8,679 bases of DNA. It comes from Acidobacteriota bacterium (GTDB lineage: Bacteria > Acidobacteriota > Terriglobia > UBA7540). A program made the translations under genes and the position numbers. The notes beneath the pieces were generated by a model. The model ran no database searches, was not told the origin of the DNA, and saw only the letters and a list, made by a program, of their open reading frames with translations. The stretch is taken from contig JAKAWO010000122.1 in NCBI GenBank assembly GCA_021827255.1, positions 1-8,679 of the forward strand. The letters run 5' to 3'. Positions 6,016 to 8,679 of this stretch are shown piece by piece. The first letter of the stretch is position 1; every line of letters starts with the position of its first letter.

Positions 6016-7569
6016 TCAATGCCTGAAGTGGCGGCGGCCGGTGAAGAGCATCGCCATGCCAGCGCGGTCAGCGGCGCGAATCACCTCCTGATCGCGCACC
6101 GAGCCGCCCGGCTGAACGACGGCCGTCACTCCCGCCTCAGCGGCGGCTTCCAATCCATCCGGAAACGGAAAAAAGGCGTCGGAGGCGGCCACGGTTCCTT
6201 GAAGCGAGTGGCCGAGCTCGCGGGCCTTGGTGACGGCCAACCGGACGGCATCCACGCGGCTCATTTGGCCGGCCCCGACACCCACCAGGACGCTCGCGCG
6301 GGCCAGCACAATCGCGTTCGACTTCACATGCTTCACCACCCTCCAAGCGAAGGCGAGGGCGCGAAGCTCGTCGTCGCTGGGGGGCCTCACGGTAACGCGC
6401 TTCCACTCTCCCGGGTTCACGCCGAGCCTATCCGGAGTCTGAACGAGCAAGCCGCCGCCAATCGCCTTCAATTGCCAGCCGCAGTCGTCACTGAGCGTCG
6501 TGGACATGTCTATGAGCCGCAGGTTCTTTTTGGCGGAGAGACGCTCAAGGCTTTGCGCAGTGAAGCCCGGGGCGATCGCAGCCTCGACGAATAGCTTCGA
6601 CAAAGCCTCTGCCGTCGGGCCATCGAGCGGCCGGTTAAAGGCAATGACGGAGCCAAAGGCCGAGACGGGATCCACGCTGAGGGCGTCCAGGTAGCTTTGG
6701 GCGAGGGCCGAGGCAACGGCGGCGCCGCAGGGATTCGTGTGCTTGATGATAGCCGTGGCAGGCTCGTCGAACTCCTCAACCAGCCTCCAGGCGGCTTCGA
6801 GATCCACCAGATTGTTGAAGGACAGCTCCTTGCCTTGAAGCTGGCGCGCGAAAGCCAAGCCCTGTCCCCGCGCCGCTGGGTCTTGATACAGCGCCGCGCG
6901 CTGGTGCGGATTTTCGCCGTACCGCAGGTCCATCGCCTTCTCATAGTTGAGGCTCAAGTGTTGAGGCCATTCCACGCCCGCTCGCTGTTCGAGAGCGCGA
7001 GAAATCACGCTGTCATAGGCCGCCGTCGCCGCAAATGCCTTGCGCGCCAGCCGCCAGCGCGTCTCCTGCGAGATCGAACCGCCGCTTTGCCGCGCTTCTT
7101 CGAGCAAGGGAGCGTAATCGGCGGGATTTACGACGACCGTGACGTCCTCAAAATTCTTGGCCGCCGAGCGAATCATCGCCGGCCCGCCGATGTCAATGTT
7201 CTCGATCAGCTCGTCGAAGCGGGCGTCCGGCCGGGCGGCGACTTGCTCAAACGGATACAGATTGACGGCGACGAGGTCAATCGGCTCAATGCCGTGGGCC
7301 TGGAGCGCCGCTTGGTGCTCCGGTTTCGCCCGAATCGCCAAGACCCCGCCGTGGATCCGCGGGTGAAGGGTTTTGACGCGGCCGTCCAGCATTTCGGGAA
7401 AGCCGGTGAGATCGGCAACGTCGCGCACCGGGACGCCTTTCTCCCGCAGCAGGCGAGCCGTTCCCCCGGTCGAAATAATCTCGACGCCCAGCGCCGCCAG
7501 GCCCAAGGCGAATTCAGCCGCGCCCGTCTTGTCGCTGACGCTGATTAAGGCGCGGGTGATCTTCTTCAT
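6016..7569 (-). CDS. purH: Bifunctional AICAR formyltransferase / IMP cyclohydrolase PurH
   Basis: PurH carries out the last two steps of de novo purine synthesis in the cytoplasm: formylation of AICAR with 10-formyl-tetrahydrofolate, then ring closure to IMP. The 517-aa product is full length. The N-terminal MGS-like cyclohydrolase domain (about 1-145) has SVSDKTG, STGGTA (33-38) and DGRVKTLHPRIHGG (62-75). The transformylase domain (about 150-517) has LRYGENPHQ (215-223), the catalytic KHTNPCG with K276 and H277, DPVSAFG, SDAFFPFPDG and the ending RRHFRH. Two in-frame ATGs sit at 7575 and 7569. GAGG (7577-7580) is only 1 base from the first and 7 from the second, so 7569 is preferred. The gene is convergent with the VWFA gene and 140 bp downstream of the 184-aa protein gene on the same strand. 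No convincing promoter or terminator is seen in that gap, so co-transcription is possible. Confidence 0.97.
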   Translation of the reverse strand: MKKITRALISVSDKTGAAEFALGLAALGVEIISTGGTARLLREKGVPVRDVADLTGFPEMLDGRVKTLHPRIHGGVLAIRAKPEHQAALQAHGIEPIDLVAVNLYPFEQVAARPDARFDELIENIDIGGPAMIRSAAKNFEDVTVVVNPADYAPLLEEARQSGGSISQETRWRLARKAFAATAAYDSVISRALEQRAGVEWPQHLSLNYEKAMDLRYGENPHQRAALYQDPAARGQGLAFARQLQGKELSFNNLVDLEAAWRLVEEFDEPATAIIKHTNPCGAAVASALAQSYLDALSVDPVSAFGSVIAFNRPLDGPTAEALSKLFVEAAIAPGFTAQSLERLSAKKNLRLIDMSTTLSDDCGWQLKAIGGGLLVQTPDRLGVNPGEWKRVTVRPPSDDELRALAFAWRVVKHVKSNAIVLARASVLVGVGAGQMSRVDAVRLAVTKARELGHSLQGTVAASDAFFPFPDGLEAAAEAGVTAVVQPGGSVRDQEVIRAADRAGMAMLFTGRRHFRH

Positions 7570-7576
7570 GCGCATT

Positions 7577-7580
7577 CCTC
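7577..7580 (-). promoter_or_regulatory. Ribosome binding site deciding the purH start
   Basis: GAGG on the minus strand is one base from the ATG at 7575 and seven bases from the ATG at 7569. The second spacing is normal and the first is too tight, which favours the shorter protein beginning MKKITRALIS. Confidence 0.5.
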
Positions 7581-7709
7581 AAGCCGGTTGATGCCACCGC
7601 GGGTCGGCGGGGGTTCAGGGGTTTCGAGTTCCTGATCGGGAGCGCCCCGGGAAAGTGGCTCGTAAAACCTACAGGGTGGCAAAGCCCGGACAACGAAGCA
7701 CGAGCGCCT

Positions 7710-8264
7710 TTATTCTGCTTTAACCGCCGTGAACTTCACCCGGCCATCTTCAACCGCCACCGTGAACTGCACCCTTTCACAACCCAGCGTCTGTTTGAGC
7801 TGAGCGGTTTTTTCTCGCACAAACCTCTGGAACGCGGCCGGGTCAATACCCTCCGTGCTTTCGCCGACGCGCCGCTTGGCCGCCACCAGCGCGCTCAGGA
7901 GCTGTTCCACTTTTTCCGATTCGCGCTCCGGGTCCGTGCAGACGACGCGGGCCGGCGCCTCTACCCTTGACTCTTCATGGACGCGGCGCCGGGACACAGG
8001 ATCGCGTCCTTCTTCTTTATCCCGCACCTTTTTCCGCCAGAGTTCGTTGTGCACGGCATATCTCTGAACAAGCTGATTGAAGCGGAAACGCTGGGCGAAG
8101 TTGAGCTTGCCGGCATCGCTCGAAAGCTTCTTGATGGCCTGCTCCACGCGATAGAGAGTGTCCTGGGGCGCCCGCGGCGTTCCGCCGTTGAAGTAGGATT
8201 CGTATTCCACCCTCAGACGGCGGAAGTTATCTTCAAGTTTGGTCAACTCTTCATCAACCGTCAC
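7710..8264 (-). CDS. Conserved charged protein of unknown function, possibly with an MXAN_5187 C-terminal-type domain
   Basis: With a GTG start at 8264 the product is 184 aa, cytoplasmic, with no signal peptide or membrane segment. Residues 1-85 are helical and highly charged, with a tight conserved-looking block (LNFAQRFRFNQLVQRYAVHNELWRKK, about 54-79, split by basic and aromatic residues). An Arg/Glu-rich linker (about 80-115), a second helical part (about 115-160) and a short beta-like C-terminus (VQFTVAVEDGRVKFTAV, 165-181) follow. The first block reminds me of the domain named after myxobacterial MXAN_5187, common in deltaproteobacteria and Acidobacteriota; this is from memory. No catalytic motif is visible. 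The start is set by AGGT 6-7 bases upstream and by a promoter at 8296-8326; an ATG at 8330 would fall upstream of the -10 box. It precedes purH by 140 bp on the same strand. Confidence 0.75.
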   Translation of the reverse strand: MTVDEELTKLEDNFRRLRVEYESYFNGGTPRAPQDTLYRVEQAIKKLSSDAGKLNFAQRFRFNQLVQRYAVHNELWRKKVRDKEEGRDPVSRRRVHEESRVEAPARVVCTDPERESEKVEQLLSALVAAKRRVGESTEGIDPAAFQRFVREKTAQLKQTLGCERVQFTVAVEDGRVKFTAVKAE

Positions 8265-8270
8265 GGGAAG

Positions 8271-8275
8271 ACCTC
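8271..8275 (-). promoter_or_regulatory. Ribosome binding site for the GTG start at 8264
   Basis: On the minus strand GAGGT lies 6 bases before the GTG at 8264. It supports this start over the ATG at 8330, which adds 22 residues encoded by promoter DNA. Confidence 0.5.
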
Positions 8276-8295
8276 GCAGGGGGGGCAGAGCACGA

Positions 8296-8326
8296 ATTAT
8301 AACTCGCCTCGCTGCGCCCCCGTCAA
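8296..8326 (-). promoter_or_regulatory. Putative sigma70-type promoter of the 184-aa protein gene
   Basis: On the minus strand a perfect TATAAT -10 box (8296-8301) is preceded by TTGACG (8321-8326, 5 of 6 to consensus) with a 19-base spacer, longer than the optimum of 17. Transcription would begin near 8289, about 25 nt before the GTG at 8264. It may also drive purH. Confidence 0.5.
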
Positions 8327-8349
8327 ACAATAAACCCGGATCGGGCTTA
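8325..8349 (-). terminator. Intrinsic terminator of the reductase-like gene
   Basis: On the minus strand TTAAGCCCG-ATC-CGGGTTTA forms a stem of four G-C pairs, one G-U wobble and outer A-T pairs with a 3-base loop, running into a T-rich stretch (TTTATTGTTT). It starts 30 bases after the stop codon at 8379 and its T-run touches the -35 box of the next gene. Confidence 0.52.
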
Positions 8350-8378
8350 ACCCAGCCTATCAGGACTCAGGGTGGGAG

Positions 8379-8679
8379 CTACTCATACCCTGCAAACTCG
8401 TCCGAGCGGATGTCCTCCTCACGAACCCCGCCCGCCTTGAGCATCTGCTGCATTGCGGCAACCAGCGCGGGAGGGCCGGCAATGTAGTATTCCGGACCCT
8501 CTAATCTTTTGAGCCATCGCTTGACCTCGCCTTCATTGAGGCGGCCCGTGAGGCCGCTCCAGACTCGGTCCGATTTCTCCGCTGAAGGCGGTATCTCGCA
8601 TTCGGGTCGCCACCATGAGGTCGTCTTCATGGGGAGCGCTGTTGTGCCTCGATGATAATGTCCCCTAATAGGATCTCCG
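8379..8679 (-). CDS. C-terminal part of a ferredoxin-NADP reductase-like flavoprotein (5' end missing or broken)
   Basis: The last 83 codons (8379-8630) encode the NAD(P)-binding end of an FNR-superfamily oxidoreductase. Signatures are a WSGLTGRLNE segment, YYIAGPPALVAAM (the GPP nucleotide-binding loop) and the terminal DIRSDEFAGY, whose aromatic end stacks on the flavin in this superfamily. Family members are usually about 220-250 aa with an N-terminal FAD domain, so most of the protein is absent here. The frame stays open to the window edge at 8679, so the gene may simply continue outside. Against this, the first 35 or so residues (upstream of EKSDRVW) do not look like the family, and the ATG at 8630 has no ribosome site. 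A frameshift or truncated remnant is therefore possible. A terminator follows at 8325-8349. The reductase identity of the C-terminus is fairly sure; the gene's integrity is not. Confidence 0.6.
   Translation of the reverse strand, partial: GDPIRGHYHRGTTALPMKTTSWWRPECEIPPSAEKSDRVWSGLTGRLNEGEVKRWLKRLEGPEYYIAGPPALVAAMQQMLKAGGVREEDIRSDEFAGYE

Noticed and set aside
6697..7548. Open frame of 283 codons on the + strand across purH
   Set aside because: It is the antisense shadow of purH, whose catalytic motifs are complete on the minus strand.
8265..8330. N-terminal extension of the 184-aa protein from ATG 8330
   Set aside because: The ATG lies upstream of the -10 box; translation from GTG 8264 with GAGGT is more consistent.
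1..8679. tRNA, rRNA, CRISPR array, insertion sequence or phage genes
   Set aside because: No tRNA-like cloverleaf with the invariant TTC loop, no rRNA segments, no regularly spaced repeats, and no transposase, integrase or phage motifs were seen.

Overview
The window (about 60% G+C by eye) most likely comes from a soil-type member of the Acidobacteriota. The main clue is a secreted VWFA-domain protein of the type expanded in that phylum (TIGR03436-like). A small conserved protein resembling acidobacterial/myxobacterial families and a palindromic intergenic element fit the same picture. No 16S rRNA or other firm marker is present, so this placement is an inference.

Layout: (1) Positions 1-239 are non-coding leader with two hairpins and a plausible sigma70 promoter (TTGACT-N17-TATATC). 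(2) Positions 240-4720, + strand, hold a molybdenum hydroxylase cluster in the order small (2Fe-2S) subunit, large Mo-cofactor subunit, medium FAD subunit, then a CoxG/SRPBCC protein. The S-L-M order and the AYRGAGR active-site motif mark it as a form II (CoxL-like) enzyme, not a true Mo-Cu CO dehydrogenase. The two larger gaps inside the cluster (107 and 180 bp) share an exact 12-bp repeat, and the second also holds a 48-bp double-hairpin palindrome. (3) Positions 4804-5940, + strand, encode the exported VWFA protein, apparently from its own promoter. (4) Positions 6016-7569, - strand, encode complete PurH, convergent with the VWFA gene. (5) Positions 7710-8264, - strand, encode a 184-aa charged protein starting at GTG behind a perfect TATAAT -10 box. 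(6) Positions 8379-8679, - strand, carry the C-terminal part of a ferredoxin-NADP reductase-like flavoprotein, followed by a good intrinsic terminator that nearly abuts the next promoter.

How the genes work together: the three Cox-like subunits should assemble into an (LMS)2 enzyme. A substrate would be hydroxylated at Mo in the large subunit, electrons would pass through two 2Fe-2S clusters in the small subunit to FAD in the medium subunit, and CoxG may help dock the enzyme to the membrane or pass electrons to quinone. The substrate cannot be read from sequence. Dedicated maturation genes (CoxD/E/F, XdhC/MocA types) are not in this window. PurH is core purine biosynthesis and is unrelated to the Mo enzyme.

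Nothing here is clearly a new biological system. The points most worth a second look are the repeat structures between the cox genes, the non-copper active site paired with a CoxG that lacks the usual C-terminal extension, the degraded MIDAS motif of the VWFA protein, and the possibly broken reductase at the right edge.
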